Assembly (NCBI GenBank): GCA_963803755.1
Contig: CAWDNP010000007.1
Coordinates: 310,001 to 374,000, forward strand
Source of the DNA: CAVUPF01 sp963803755
Lineage (GTDB): Bacteria > Actinomycetota > Thermoleophilia > Solirubrobacterales > 70-9
Reading direction: 5' to 3'
DNA length: 64,000 nucleotides
This document shows, one piece after another, positions 52,973 through 62,734 of this stretch. Both the position numbers and the translations under genes were made by a program. Numbering within the stretch: position 1 is the first letter of the stretch; the number at the start of each line of letters is the position of its first letter. Below the pieces are notes generated by a model. The model made no database searches, had not been told where the DNA came from, and saw only the letters and a program-made list of their open reading frames with translations.

Positions 52973-53785
52973 GTGCTTGCAAGCGCAGGGGGTCGCCCAC
53001 CGACGCGAAAGGCTGCCGTTATCAAGACCTATCGGAGCTGGGATCAGATCGAGATCGCCTACCAGGAATGGGGCGAGGAGACGGAGTTGGCGCCCGTCGT
53101 CTTGCACCATGGCTTCATCGCCGACGCTGAGGCCAACTGGGTGGCCCCCGGCGTCGTTGAGGCGCTGCTCGGCGCGGGGCGGCGGGTCATCGCTCCCGAC
53201 GCCAGGGGGCATGGCCGCTCCGAGAAGCCGCACGACCCGGCTCGCTACGGGGAGCAGCGCATGGCCCGCGACCTCGCCGTCCTCTTCGAGCTGATCGGCG
53301 CTTCGCAGATCGATCTCGTCGGCTACTCAATGGGAGCGGTCGTCTCGTTGATCTTCGCCAGTGAAGGGGACCGGGTGCGGCGACTGGTCCTGGGCGGGGT
53401 CGGCTCGGGGATCATCGAGTGCGGCGGCGTCGATCGGCGCGCTGTCCCCAACGAGGCGATCATCGACGCGCTTGAGGCGGAGGACGCGGCGGAGATCCCC
53501 GAGCCCGGCGCGGCCGCCTTCCGCATGCTCGCCAACGCCTTAAACGGCGACCGCAAGGCCCTCGCCGCCCAGGCCCGCGCTGTCTTTAGGGGAGAGATCG
53601 CACTGGAGCGCGTCGTGGCCCCGACCCTGGTGCTTGCCGGAGACGCCGACCCACTCGCGATCCGACCCGAGGTGCTCTCTGAGGCGATCCCAGACGCGAG
53701 GCTTCGGATCCTCTCGGGTGATCACGTCGGGGCGATCGCAGACCCTCGCTTCAAACAGTCAATCGTCGAGTTCCTCGCCGGCTAG
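52973..53785 (+). CDS. Alpha/beta hydrolase
   Basis: About 270 residues from GTG 52973 (start uncertain; the conserved part begins at SWDQIEIAYQEWG near 53038). It shows VVLHHGFIADAEANWVAP, APDARGHGRSEKPHD, the serine elbow LVGYSMGAVVSLIFA, LAGDADPLA for the acid and GDHVGAIADPRF for the histidine, so the triad is complete. Its stop codon is directly followed by the ATG of the TSUP permease; probably one transcript. Confidence 0.82.
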   Translation: MLASAGGRPPTRKAAVIKTYRSWDQIEIAYQEWGEETELAPVVLHHGFIADAEANWVAPGVVEALLGAGRRVIAPDARGHGRSEKPHDPARYGEQRMARDLAVLFELIGASQIDLVGYSMGAVVSLIFASEGDRVRRLVLGGVGSGIIECGGVDRRAVPNEAIIDALEAEDAAEIPEPGAAAFRMLANALNGDRKALAAQARAVFRGEIALERVVAPTLVLAGDADPLAIRPEVLSEAIPDARLRILSGDHVGAIADPRFKQSIVEFLAG

Positions 53786-54541
53786 ATGAGCATCGGTGAG
53801 ATCCTGGCGATCGCCCTCGCGGGCCTCGGGGCGGGTGCGGTCAACACCGTGGTCGGCAGCGGGACGTTGATCACCTTCCCAGTGCTCCTGGCCTGCGGCT
53901 ACGCGCCGGTTACCGCCAACGTCTCAAACACCATCGGCCTGGTCCCGGGGTCGGTCTCGGGGGCGGTCGGCTACCGGCGTGAGCTGGGTGGCCAGCGGCG
54001 GCGGGCGATGCGGCTCGGCACGGTCTCGGCGCTGGGTGGGATCACCGGGGCGGTGCTGCTCTTGGTCCTCCCGGCCTCGACCTTCAAGGAGATCGTGCCG
54101 GCCTTCATCGCGATCGCCCTCGTCTTGGTCGTGCTGCAGCCCCGGATCAACCGACTGCTGGCCGAGCGCAAGATCACCGCCTGGCGCGAGAAGGGGATCC
54201 TCACACCGATCGCGATTTATGCGACCGGCGTCTACGGCGGCTACTTCGGCGCCGCCCAGGGCATCCTGCTGCTCGGGATCCTCGGCGTCGCGCTGCCGCA
54301 GGACCTGCACCGGACCAACGCCTTAAAGAACGTCCTCGCCGGGCTCGTCAACGGCGTGGCGGGCCTCTACTTCGCTCTGGTGGCGCACGTGGCGTGGGCG
54401 CCGGCAGGGATTATCGCGGCCGCCTCGATCGTCGGTGGCCAGCTCGGGGCCCACTACGGCCGGCGCTTGGCGCCCGGCGTGTTGCGAGCGCTGATCGTGG
54501 TGGTCGGCGCCACCGCGATCGTCCACCTGCTCGCCTCCTGA
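53786..54541 (+). CDS. TSUP-family (TauE/SafE) membrane permease
   Basis: The 251-residue protein has about seven to eight membrane helices, with the two-repeat TSUP pattern: GAGAVNTVVGSGTLITFPVL in the first half and GVYGGYFGAAQGILLLGILG in the second. The family transports sulfonates, sulfite or organic anions across the inner membrane. It starts immediately after the hydrolase stop. Confidence 0.92.
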   Translation: MSIGEILAIALAGLGAGAVNTVVGSGTLITFPVLLACGYAPVTANVSNTIGLVPGSVSGAVGYRRELGGQRRRAMRLGTVSALGGITGAVLLLVLPASTFKEIVPAFIAIALVLVVLQPRINRLLAERKITAWREKGILTPIAIYATGVYGGYFGAAQGILLLGILGVALPQDLHRTNALKNVLAGLVNGVAGLYFALVAHVAWAPAGIIAAASIVGGQLGAHYGRRLAPGVLRALIVVVGATAIVHLLAS

Positions 54542-54739
54542 GGCGGAGCGGAGGCCAGGTCTCGGGCTTGCCGAGACATCGCTTGAGAGCATCTACGGCG
54601 CGGTGCCTGCCACGGCGCAAGCCAGCCGCTCAACCCCCTGGGACAGGGAGGCGCCCGGCGAGGAAGCCGGCGGCCGGCGCCGAGGGATTCGGCATGGCCG
54701 CCGGACTCCGCCGAGGGGCGGCTTTGGAACCCCGAAGGG

Positions 54740-55177
54740 CTAGCTGCCTGCGGGTGCGGCGGCTTCCTCGGGCACCGCGCCGATGTTTTTCATGAGGCGC
54801 ATGGTGTCCCACTGGGCCCACCCCTCGATGATCTTGCCGTCCTCGAAGCGGCTGATCGCGATGCCGTTCACGGGGCTGGCCTTTTCGCCGGTGGGCTGCT
54901 GACCCATGAGCTCGTTCTCGAACGTGCCCACTCCGCTCCAGCGGGCAACGACCCGGTCGCCGGCGGCGAAGATTTCCTCGATCGTGAACTCGAGATCGGG
55001 GAAGGCGGTGCGGTAGGTCTCAATCCGTGCCTTCAGCGCCTCGCGGTCGGCGTCGCCGAGCAGCGGGTCGTGATCGATGTAGCGCTCCGCGCACAGCTCG
55101 TCGATCAGCTCGAGCTTGCCCTGTCCCCAGGCCTCGTCGAAGAAGCGCTGGACTGCGTTGATGTTCTCCACGCTCAT
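54740..55177 (-). CDS. SnoaL-like polyketide cyclase/ester cyclase family protein
   Basis: The 145-residue protein has the SnoaL-like cone fold: VQRFFDEAWGQGKLELIDEL, YIDHDPLLGDADREALK, TYRTAFPDLEFTIEEIFAAG and RFEDGKIIEGWAQWDTM. Family members catalyse ring closure or act as simple small-molecule-binding proteins; the latter is common. GGAGG lies about 8 bases before the ATG. Confidence 0.88.
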   Translation of the reverse strand: MSVENINAVQRFFDEAWGQGKLELIDELCAERYIDHDPLLGDADREALKARIETYRTAFPDLEFTIEEIFAAGDRVVARWSGVGTFENELMGQQPTGEKASPVNGIAISRFEDGKIIEGWAQWDTMRLMKNIGAVPEEAAAPAGS

Positions 55178-55433
55178 TGTGTACCTCCGGGGGAGGAGTT
55201 ATTGATTGATCCGACGCTATCGCGATAGAGCCCCGGCCGTGTTAAGCATTGGAACCCACCGCGACCTGCTTTGACGGGGTCTCCTCCGGCAGGGCATCTG
55301 GGCCCGCGGAGGGGAGGCCGATGCGGCGCGGATGGGCCAGATCGTGACGGCCGAGACCCCGAGTGGGCGTTGGCCAAGACTGGCGGTCGACCCGAGCGCT
55401 AGCGGGTCGAGCCCGCCTTCTTGCTGCGTCGTT

Positions 55434-56162
55434 TCAATGCTTCAGGGACCGCAGCCAGAGGCTCGGCCCGATCAGGATGCGCACCCCGGGCCGCATCCAG
55501 CGCAGTACCGATAGCAGGTCGCTTTGCCGCAGAGAGACGCAGCCGGCAGTGGGCCCGCCGGTCTGCTCGTGCAGGAAGATCCCCGATCCCCGCCCGAAGA
55601 CCGGGTGGCGGTAGTTGAAGTCGATCACCGCGGCGTAGCGGTAGGCGAGGCGGTGATTTGACCACAGGTCCTCATCGGCCGGAGCGCAGGGGCTCCGGTT
55701 GACCCAGCGGTTGTAGTCGGCCCGCGTCCCTGCCCAGCAAGACCCCGGCACCAGGCGGCGCCAGCGAAAGCCGGTGACGCCCGGGTCGGGGCGGGAGCCA
55801 AAGTCATAGACGAACCCGTAGTTGCCGATCGGCGTCGTGCCGTCGCCCTCGTGTCTGTGCGCGGGCAGGGAGAGGCCGTTGTAGCCGACCCGGGCTGCCG
55901 TTGCTCCGTGGGCGATCCGCCAGCGCTCGCCCGCAAGTTCATAGGTGCGGGCCGTGGCATGGGTGGTGTGCATGCCCCGGGTCGCGATCTCGATCACCTG
56001 ATCCGCCGAGCCGAGCCCGTGCATCGCATTGGGGCTTACCCCCGGGGCGAGCGCTGCGCGGGCCTCAGGAGTGCCTAGCGCCGCCAGTCCGACGCCAAGC
56101 AGGGCGAGCGCCAGCGCATCGCGCACCCGTCTCAGCCCGAGCCTCACCGGGGAGAGCTCCAT
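55434..56162 (-). CDS. Secreted L,D-transpeptidase-like protein
   Basis: The 242-residue protein has a signal peptide (ALALALLGVGLAALGTPEAR). Its C-terminal catalytic region GIFLHEQTGGPTAGCVSLRQ contains the histidine and the cysteine in the GCVS motif of YkuD/ErfK-type L,D-transpeptidases, which cross-link peptidoglycan or attach proteins. Middle sequence HEGDGTTPIGNYGFVYDFGS also fits that fold. Confidence 0.85.
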   Translation of the reverse strand: MELSPVRLGLRRVRDALALALLGVGLAALGTPEARAALAPGVSPNAMHGLGSADQVIEIATRGMHTTHATARTYELAGERWRIAHGATAARVGYNGLSLPAHRHEGDGTTPIGNYGFVYDFGSRPDPGVTGFRWRRLVPGSCWAGTRADYNRWVNRSPCAPADEDLWSNHRLAYRYAAVIDFNYRHPVFGRGSGIFLHEQTGGPTAGCVSLRQSDLLSVLRWMRPGVRILIGPSLWLRSLKH

Positions 56163-56192
56163 CCTCGTCCCGTTCCTCCACGCCTGATCTGA

Positions 56193-56450
56193 TCACCGCG
56201 CGGCCGCGATCACCTGCAGCGACTCGCGCCATTTCGGGTCGATCTGATCGAGGCGGGCGGCGACTTCCTTCTGGGCCCCTTCGAGATCGAGGATGTGACC
56301 GCCGACCTCCACCGAGGCGAATCCGTCGTGTGGCTTGCCTTCGGAGTTTGGTGAGACCTCAAACCACTCATCGAGCTCGGAGAGAAGCTCACCGGCGCGC
56401 TCTGATGAAGCGATGCTTGTCGGAGCCAGGGTGACGAGATGATTGGGCAC
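56193..56450 (-). CDS. Small hypothetical protein
   Basis: An 85-residue protein from GTG 56450 (TTG 56459 also possible). It is acidic with a central EWFEVSPNSEGKPHDGFASV and a helical end. No family recognised. It starts close behind the L,D-transpeptidase gene in the same orientation. Confidence 0.55.
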   Translation of the reverse strand: MPNHLVTLAPTSIASSERAGELLSELDEWFEVSPNSEGKPHDGFASVEVGGHILDLEGAQKEVAARLDQIDPKWRESLQVIAAAR

Positions 56451-56528
56451 GCGTTGCAACCTACCGGTCCCCTGGCTCTGGGCCCCGTCCGGTTTGCAGC
56501 CCCGCGCCCGGTGGTATCGTCGCCCGCA

Positions 56529-56669
56529 ATGCGACGGAGCGAATTATCGTCGTCCCCGGCGCAATGGCGATCGGCGATCGGCGCGCTGCTCGCCCTGTTG
56601 GCTCTAGTGGTCGCGATCCCAGCGCGATCCACTGAGCCTCTACCGGCTCCCCGGCTGAAGGTGGATTAG
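56529..56669 (+). CDS. Possible small exported peptide
   Basis: A 46-residue frame has basic residues then a membrane/signal segment (SAIGALLALLALVVAIPARS) and a short tail. No clear ribosome binding site; it may be a chance frame. Confidence 0.3.
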   Translation: MRRSELSSSPAQWRSAIGALLALLALVVAIPARSTEPLPAPRLKVD

Positions 56670-56740
56670 CGCCGGAGAGCCGGGGTCTCGGCGGCCGTGT
56701 GCGGGCCGACCTGGCGGCGATGCGCTACAACCAGAGCCCG

Positions 56741-58270
56741 ATGCCGACGACTTCGATGAGGGCCGCGCTTTGTTTGCTTGTTGCCCTGCTGGCGTGCGCC
56801 TGCGGTGGTGGGTCCGCCTCCGCAGGCGGCGACTCCACGCAGAGGCGCGCCTCGGAAACCGCGTTCAGCGCGGCGCAAGTCCGGCCGGCCGCGAGCACGA
56901 GCGGCGCCGAGCTCACCGACTGGCCGGAGTTCGGTCTGGACCCCCAGCGCTATGACGCGACAAACCGCCCGACCGGCATCACGGCGGCCAATGTGGCCCA
57001 TCTCAGCGCAAAGCAGATCTCGCTGCCCGGCACGGTGGACTCCTCGCCGATCTACCTGCACGGGGTGAGCGTGGCGGGCGCGAGGCGCGACGTGGTAGTG
57101 GTCACCACCACCTACGGGCGCACGATCGCGATCGACGCGAGCAGTGGCAGGCTGCTGTGGACCTTCACCCCGCCGGGGTATGGGCGCTGGGCGGGCAGCG
57201 CGCAGATCACCAACGCTAGCCCGATCGCCGATCCCGATCGCCGCTTTGTCTACGCGGCATCGCCCAACGGGTTGATCCACAAGCTCTCGCTCTCCACCGG
57301 CCGCGAGGACGGTTCTGGCGCGTGGCCCGTGAGCGTCACTCGTGACGCCACGCGCGAGAAGCTGGGCTCGGCCTTGAACATCGACGGCCCAGACGTGATC
57401 GCGACCACCAGCGGCTACATCGGCGACATCCCCACCTACCAGGGCCACGTCACGTTGATCTCCCGCGCGAGCGGCAGGCTGCGGCGGGTCTTCAACACGC
57501 TCTGCGCGAGCCGCCACACGATCATCGTCCCCACCAGCTGCCCCCAGAGCGACTCGGCGATCCTCTCCCGCGGCGGGGCAGTCGTGGAGCCGGGCGGCCG
57601 GCGGCTGCTGATCGACACCGGCAACGGGAGCTGGAACGGCAGGACCGACTTCGGTGACAGCGTGCTCGAGCTGACGTTCCCCCGGCTGGCCCTGCGACAA
57701 GCCTTCACCCCCACCGACCAGGAAAGGCTCAACACGGGCGATCTAGACCTCGGCTCGAGCGCGCCCGCACTGCTCGGCCAAAACCGGGTGCTGGTAGCAG
57801 GCAAGGACGGGATCATGCGGGTGCTCGACCTGCGCCGCCTCGATGGTCACCCGCTCTTCACCCACGAGACCCTGGGCGGCGAAGTGCAGACGCTTAGGAC
57901 CCCCGGCGGCGGAGAGCTGTTCACGGTGCCGGCGGTGTGGCGTCACGGCTCACGCACGACTGTGTTCGTGGCGGATTCGGAAGGGACGGCCTCCTACGCG
58001 GTGCGCGGCGGGCGCTTGCGCCCGCTGTGGGCCAACTCGACGGCGGGCACCAGCCCGCTGGTCGCGGGTGGGCTCCTCTACGTCTATGACCCCAGCGCGG
58101 GGAGGATCGAGGTCTATTCCCCAGGCTCGCCACGCCCGATCGGGAGGCTGACCGGCGCCCCCGGGCACTGGAACAGCCCGATCGTGGTTGACGGGCACGT
58201 GGTGGAGCCGGAGGGCGACGCCAACCAACACGAACTAACCGGAACGCTCGAGCTATTCTCGATTCGGTAG
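56741..58270 (+). CDS. Lipoprotein with PQQ-type beta-propeller
   Basis: About 509 residues from ATG 56741 (56720 and 56756 are alternatives). An N-terminal lipobox LVALLACACGGG suggests lipid anchoring. The remainder is a PQQ-like repeat propeller (TTYGRTIAIDASSGRLLWTF, FVYAASPNGLIHKLS, GLLYVYDPSAGRIEVYSPGS). Such proteins are quinoprotein enzymes or outer-surface scaffolds; no quinone-binding residues are assignable with certainty. Confidence 0.8.
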   Translation: MPTTSMRAALCLLVALLACACGGGSASAGGDSTQRRASETAFSAAQVRPAASTSGAELTDWPEFGLDPQRYDATNRPTGITAANVAHLSAKQISLPGTVDSSPIYLHGVSVAGARRDVVVVTTTYGRTIAIDASSGRLLWTFTPPGYGRWAGSAQITNASPIADPDRRFVYAASPNGLIHKLSLSTGREDGSGAWPVSVTRDATREKLGSALNIDGPDVIATTSGYIGDIPTYQGHVTLISRASGRLRRVFNTLCASRHTIIVPTSCPQSDSAILSRGGAVVEPGGRRLLIDTGNGSWNGRTDFGDSVLELTFPRLALRQAFTPTDQERLNTGDLDLGSSAPALLGQNRVLVAGKDGIMRVLDLRRLDGHPLFTHETLGGEVQTLRTPGGGELFTVPAVWRHGSRTTVFVADSEGTASYAVRGGRLRPLWANSTAGTSPLVAGGLLYVYDPSAGRIEVYSPGSPRPIGRLTGAPGHWNSPIVVDGHVVEPEGDANQHELTGTLELFSIR

Positions 58271-58350
58271 GGCCTGGAGCCTTAGCTCTCCTCCTGTAGG
58301 TCCCCCTTCGCCGATTCGAAGCCTGCGGCGGCAAGGGCGTGTTCGGCCGC

Positions 58351-59703
58351 CTAACGCCCGCCGAAGACCGTGCGCCGGTAGATGTCCGTCGCTCCGGGGT
58401 GGGCGTTGCCGCTCAGGTTGCTGGCGGTCGATTGGTAGGCGGCGTAGGAGGCTCCGGCCGAGCAGGAGACGTTGCTGGAATCGCCGTTGCCGCCGGGGGA
58501 GTAGCGGCCCGTCTGCCGGGAGATCAGAAACGTCCCGTGATGGAGGAGGTCATGGACGTAGACGTTGCTGACCTTGGGGTCTACGCCGAAGCCATCGTAG
58601 GGATTGCCGAGGTTGGTGGCGACGCTTTGGAAGCACACGAACCGCCCATCGCGAGGGAGGTCGGGCGTGGAGGAGTCCCCGTTGGCGATGGCCTTGCTCC
58701 CGCCTCCGCTGCGGGAGGCCAGGAACACCTGGTTGCTGCCGATGTCCCGCACGTAGATGTTGTCCACCCGGTTGGCGATGTTGCTGAGGTTGGTGGCGGT
58801 GCTCTCGAAGGCGACGCGGTCGCCGTCGCCGTCGACGGAGGGATTGCGCGCCGCTTGATTGGCCACGCTCCCGTCTTCTGCCACCGAGACGAGGGAGGTC
58901 CTGCCAGATGCCAGCTTGCGCTCATAGACCTGCGGTTCGCCGTTGGCCAGGGGGCTGAGGTTGGTGGCGGTCGACTCGAAGACCACCGCGTTGCCGGTCG
59001 AGGAGATCTGGGGGCGGGTCGATTCGCCGTTGGCCGGCGCGCCGCCGGAGGAGCGTGAGACCAGCGTTGTCCTGTTGGTCTCCAGATTCCTCAGATAGAC
59101 GTTGACCACGCCGTGCTTTGCGCCCGGGGCGAGGTTGGTCGCTGTCGAGGCGAAGACGATCTCTTTGCCGTCGGAGGAAATCGAGGGGGAGAAGCTCTCC
59201 CCGTTGCCCTTGGCCCCGTTTTTGCCGGAAGCTCGGGACACCAGGATGGTCTCCCCCCTGCGGGAACGGCGCAGGTACACGTTCGACTCTCCTCCGAGGC
59301 CACCCAGGTTGCTGGCCTCGGAGGTAAACGCGACGTTCCAGCCGGAGCCCGAGACCGCCGGTTCATAGCTTGACCCGTTGGCCGGCGCGCCGCCGGAGGA
59401 GCGTGAGATCAGCTCCTTGCGGTTGCGATCTACGTTTCGCAGGTAGACCTCGCTCGCCCGGTTCCCATCACTTGAGACATAGCCGATGTAGTTGCCGTCC
59501 AGGGAGATGGAGGGGTTGGAGCTGTCCTGGTTGGCCGGTGCCTCCTGGGAGACGTCTGCGTGGCCGATGAGCAGGGTCCTGTAGTCGGTGAACTGCCTGG
59601 CCTGGCTGACGATCGGCACTCCCAGCGCCAGTGCCAGGACGACGGCGCAGATCCACCGGGAGCGGCTTCTTCGGGGGCTTTTGGGCGGGAGTCTCAGTTG
59701 CAT
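58351..59703 (-). CDS. Secreted TolB/PD40-type beta-propeller protein
   Basis: The 450-residue protein has a signal peptide (WICAVVLALALGVPIVSQA). Then come about seven repeats in which a strand SISSDGKEIVFASTATNLAP-like unit precedes NVYLRNLETNRTTLVSRSSG-like turns. The repeats are unusually regular at protein level, pointing to recent duplication or strong constraint. Probably a periplasmic/extracellular scaffold. Confidence 0.82.
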   Translation of the reverse strand: MQLRLPPKSPRRSRSRWICAVVLALALGVPIVSQARQFTDYRTLLIGHADVSQEAPANQDSSNPSISLDGNYIGYVSSDGNRASEVYLRNVDRNRKELISRSSGGAPANGSSYEPAVSGSGWNVAFTSEASNLGGLGGESNVYLRRSRRGETILVSRASGKNGAKGNGESFSPSISSDGKEIVFASTATNLAPGAKHGVVNVYLRNLETNRTTLVSRSSGGAPANGESTRPQISSTGNAVVFESTATNLSPLANGEPQVYERKLASGRTSLVSVAEDGSVANQAARNPSVDGDGDRVAFESTATNLSNIANRVDNIYVRDIGSNQVFLASRSGGGSKAIANGDSSTPDLPRDGRFVCFQSVATNLGNPYDGFGVDPKVSNVYVHDLLHHGTFLISRQTGRYSPGGNGDSSNVSCSAGASYAAYQSTASNLSGNAHPGATDIYRRTVFGGR

Positions 59704-59840
59704 AAGTCCAGTTCAGCCGAGGCGCCTCGGCGTGGGTTGGCGCCAAGATGAGCTTCTATGCGAGGAAATGCTTGTATCGACAGCCCACCCAACAACTTAA
59801 CCTGGCGAAGGGCCGTCCTCGGCGTTCTATCGATGGGAGC

Positions 59841-60407
59841 TCAGTGAGCTTCGTCTGAGGCGTGCGCGGGCGGCCGGGACTCCTCGGCCAGCGAGGTGAT
59901 CTCGAGCTGGCCGTGGACGGCCGCTTCGAGCACCTCGGTCGCCTCCTGGGCCGAGCGCGCGTACAACTCGACCAGCAGGTGGATGACGATCTGCTCCTCG
60001 TCGTGCTTGTGGAAGCGGACGTGGGTGAAGAACTCGCGCACGCCGGCGTCGCCGAAGGCGCCGTAGGTGAGGAACTCGATCGCCTCCGGCCCCGAGCAGG
60101 TCTCGACCCGGTCCTGGTCGACGGTGACCGTGCAGGAGGCGACCCAGGGGGTGCCGGCGACCATCCGTTCCCAGCGGTCCTCGATCGGCACCACGCGGTC
60201 GCCCTGGAGGGTGAGGTGGGGTTGGTCGTGCATGCAGTCCAGGCACTGCACGACCGACTCCTGCACCTCATCGACGCCCTCGGTCGGGACGCCGTTGTCG
60301 GGGTCGATTCGGCGGATCGCGTCGTAGTGGATCTGGATCTCGAGGCTCTGCGACCAGCAGCGGTAGCAGCGCAGCCAGGCCGAGCGGTCCCCGTTCAGCT
60401 CGTTCAT
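59841..60407 (-). CDS. Hypothetical protein with zinc-ribbon-like cysteines
   Basis: The 188-residue protein from ATG 60407 has WLRCYRCWSQSLEI and VVQCLDCMHDQP, two CxxC pairs that could hold zinc, and a C-terminal helical part (FHKHDEEQIVIHLLVELYAR). No family is recognised. It follows a small gene and the mutase in the same orientation. Confidence 0.7.
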   Translation of the reverse strand: MNELNGDRSAWLRCYRCWSQSLEIQIHYDAIRRIDPDNGVPTEGVDEVQESVVQCLDCMHDQPHLTLQGDRVVPIEDRWERMVAGTPWVASCTVTVDQDRVETCSGPEAIEFLTYGAFGDAGVREFFTHVRFHKHDEEQIVIHLLVELYARSAQEATEVLEAAVHGQLEITSLAEESRPPAHASDEAH

Positions 60408-60411
60408 CGCT

Positions 60412-60576
60412 TCATTGTGACGGCAAGCCGCAGTCGCGGCCGTTCTCGTCGGCTGCCTCGGGTGGAACGGACGCATTGGTCTCCACGAGCAACCGCTCGG
60501 CCGCCCTGAGATCGCCCCAGTCGATCGCTGCGGCGTAGCGCTGGGCGTAGTCGAAAATGCGCGTAACGGAGGGCAT
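60412..60576 (-). CDS. Small hypothetical protein
   Basis: A 54-residue frame (RIFDYAQRYAAAIDWGDLRA, then AERLLVETNASVPPE) starts at ATG 60576 with GGAG directly before it. Its stop lies 5 bases before the next gene's ATG. Compact and helical; function unknown. Confidence 0.55.
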   Translation of the reverse strand: MPSVTRIFDYAQRYAAAIDWGDLRAAERLLVETNASVPPEAADENGRDCGLPSQ

Positions 60577-60647
60577 CTCCGTTTCGACAGAAGGCCAGCT
60601 GCGCGTGAGAGGAGAAAAGGGCGAGATTGCGCGCGTCGGGGTTCCGC

Positions 60648-62642
60648 TCAGATCGCGGCGCCGGCACCGGCTCGCTGCCCGACCAACTCGACGATCTCGC
60701 CCATGATGCGGTTGATGTCGAAGTCCTTGGACGTGTAGACGCCGGCGACGCCGGCCTTGCGCAGGCGCACTGCGTCTGGCGCCGGGATGATGCCGCCGAC
60801 GATGACCGGCACCTCGACGCCCTCCTCGCGCAGCATGCGCACCACCTCGGGGACCAGCTCGAGGTGGGAGCCGGAGAGGATTGAGAGGCCGACCACGTCG
60901 ACGTCCTCCTGCAGGGCGGAGGCTGCGATCTCGGCCGGGGTGAGGCGGATGCCCTGGTAGATCACCTCCATGCCGACGTCGCGGGCGCGCAGGGCGATCT
61001 GCTCGGAGCCGTTGGAGTGGCCGTCGAGGCCGGGCTTGCCGACCAGGATCCTGATCCGGTGGCCGATCCGCTCGGAGACCTCCTCGACGCGGAGGCGGAT
61101 CGCGGTGAGCTGTGAGCGGTCGGCGGGCGGGGCGGCGCCGTCGACCCCGGTCGGGGCGCGATAGGCGCCGAACGCCTCGCGCAGCACCCCGGCCCACTCG
61201 CCGGTCGTCGCCCCGGCCCTGGCGGCGTCGATCGTCGCCGGCATGACGTTGGCGCTCTTCTCGCGGGCGACCCGGGCCAGCTCGTCGAGCGCGGCCCGCA
61301 CCGCGTCCCCATCGCGCTCGGCCTTCCAGCGCCGAAGCGCCTCGACCCGCTCGCGCTCGACCTCGGGGTCGGGTGTGAGGATGCCGCCGTCGGCGCCCGC
61401 GGTCAACGGCGAGTCCTCGGTCTCGGTGAAGCTGTTCTGGCCGACCACCTTCTGCTCGCCGCTCTCGATCCGCGCTACCCGCTCGCGGTGGGACTCGACC
61501 AGGCGGGCCTTCATGTAGGGGACGGCTGCGACCGCGCCGCCGTGCTCCTCGACCACCGCCATCTCTGCCCGCGCCCCCTCGGCCAGCTCCTCGACCAGGC
61601 CGTCCATCACCACCGAGCCCTCGAAGATGTCCGGATACTCGAGCAGGTCGGTCTCGTTGGCCAGCACCTGCTGGATGCGCAGGCTCCACTGCTGGTCCCA
61701 GGGGCGGGGGAGGCCCATCGCCTCGTTCCAGGCCGGGAGCTGGATCGCGCGGGCGCGGGCGTCGCGGCTGAGCGTCACAGCCAGCGCCTCCAGCACGATC
61801 CGCTGAATGTTGTTCTCCGGCTGGGCCTCGGTCAGGCCGAGGCTGTTGACCTGGACGCCGTAGCGGAAGCGCAGCATCTTGGGGTCGGTGACGCCGTAGC
61901 GCTCGCGGCCGATCTCGTTCCAGAGCCGGCCCATCGCGCGCAGCTTGGCGATCTCTTCGATCATCCGGATGCCGGCGTTGACGAAGAAGGAGATGCGCCC
62001 GAAGACCGTGGGGAAGTCCTCCTCGGCGACCTGACCGCGCGCCTTCACCTCGTCGAGCACCGCGATCCCGGTCGAGAGCGCGTAGGCGATCTCCTGCACC
62101 GGCGTCGCGCCCGCCTCCTGCAGGTGGTAGCTGCAGATGTTGGTCGGGTTCCAGCTCGGCACCTCGTTGACGGTGAAGGCGACCATGTCGGCGATCAGCC
62201 GCATCGAGGGCTCGGGCGGAAAGGCGTAGGTGCCGCGCGAGAGGTACTCCTTGATGATGTCGTTTTGCGTGGTGCCCTTCAGCTTGGAGTGCTCGATGCC
62301 GTTTTCCTCAGCGACGGTTACGTAGAGGCCGAGCAGCCAGGCGGCGGTGGCGTTGATCGTCATCGAGGTGTTCATCTCCTCGAGCGGGATGCCGTCAAAC
62401 AGCTGGTGCATGTCGCCCTTGTGGGCGATCGAGACGCCGACCTTGCCGACCTCGCCGCGGGCGAGGACGTGGTCGGGGTCATAGCCGGTCTGGGTGGGCA
62501 GGTCGAAGGCGACGGAGAGGCCGGTCTGGCCCTTGGCGAGGTTGCGCCGGTAGAGCTCGTTGGAGCGGCGGGCGTCGGAGTGCCCGGCGTAGGTGCGCAT
62601 CACCCAGGGGCGGTCAGGCTCGGGAAGGCGGTGCTCGCTCAT
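60648..62642 (-). CDS. meaA: MeaA-type ethylmalonyl-CoA mutase (B12-dependent)
   Basis: The 664-residue single-chain mutase has the N-terminal catalytic barrel (MRTYAGHSDARRSNELYRRN, GLSVAFDLPTQTGYDPDH) and C-terminal cobalamin domain with GKPGLDGHSNGSEQI (the DxHxxG histidine binds cobalt). Length and motifs match MeaA/Ecm of Streptomyces, which converts (2R)-ethylmalonyl-CoA to methylsuccinyl-CoA, rather than the longer methylmalonyl-CoA mutase. No other ethylmalonyl-CoA pathway gene is in the window. ATG 62642 was chosen; TTG/GTG codons just upstream are weaker. Confidence 0.9.
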   Translation of the reverse strand: MSEHRLPEPDRPWVMRTYAGHSDARRSNELYRRNLAKGQTGLSVAFDLPTQTGYDPDHVLARGEVGKVGVSIAHKGDMHQLFDGIPLEEMNTSMTINATAAWLLGLYVTVAEENGIEHSKLKGTTQNDIIKEYLSRGTYAFPPEPSMRLIADMVAFTVNEVPSWNPTNICSYHLQEAGATPVQEIAYALSTGIAVLDEVKARGQVAEEDFPTVFGRISFFVNAGIRMIEEIAKLRAMGRLWNEIGRERYGVTDPKMLRFRYGVQVNSLGLTEAQPENNIQRIVLEALAVTLSRDARARAIQLPAWNEAMGLPRPWDQQWSLRIQQVLANETDLLEYPDIFEGSVVMDGLVEELAEGARAEMAVVEEHGGAVAAVPYMKARLVESHRERVARIESGEQKVVGQNSFTETEDSPLTAGADGGILTPDPEVERERVEALRRWKAERDGDAVRAALDELARVAREKSANVMPATIDAARAGATTGEWAGVLREAFGAYRAPTGVDGAAPPADRSQLTAIRLRVEEVSERIGHRIRILVGKPGLDGHSNGSEQIALRARDVGMEVIYQGIRLTPAEIAASALQEDVDVVGLSILSGSHLELVPEVVRMLREEGVEVPVIVGGIIPAPDAVRLRKAGVAGVYTSKDFDINRIMGEIVELVGQRAGAGAAI

Positions 62643-62734
62643 CGTCACCAATGATATTTGGGCCCGCTCGAAATCCGGCGTTCACCGGCTTCCGGGCGCA
62701 TCTTTTCCCCGTGGCTGTGTTTAGGCTGCGGGCG

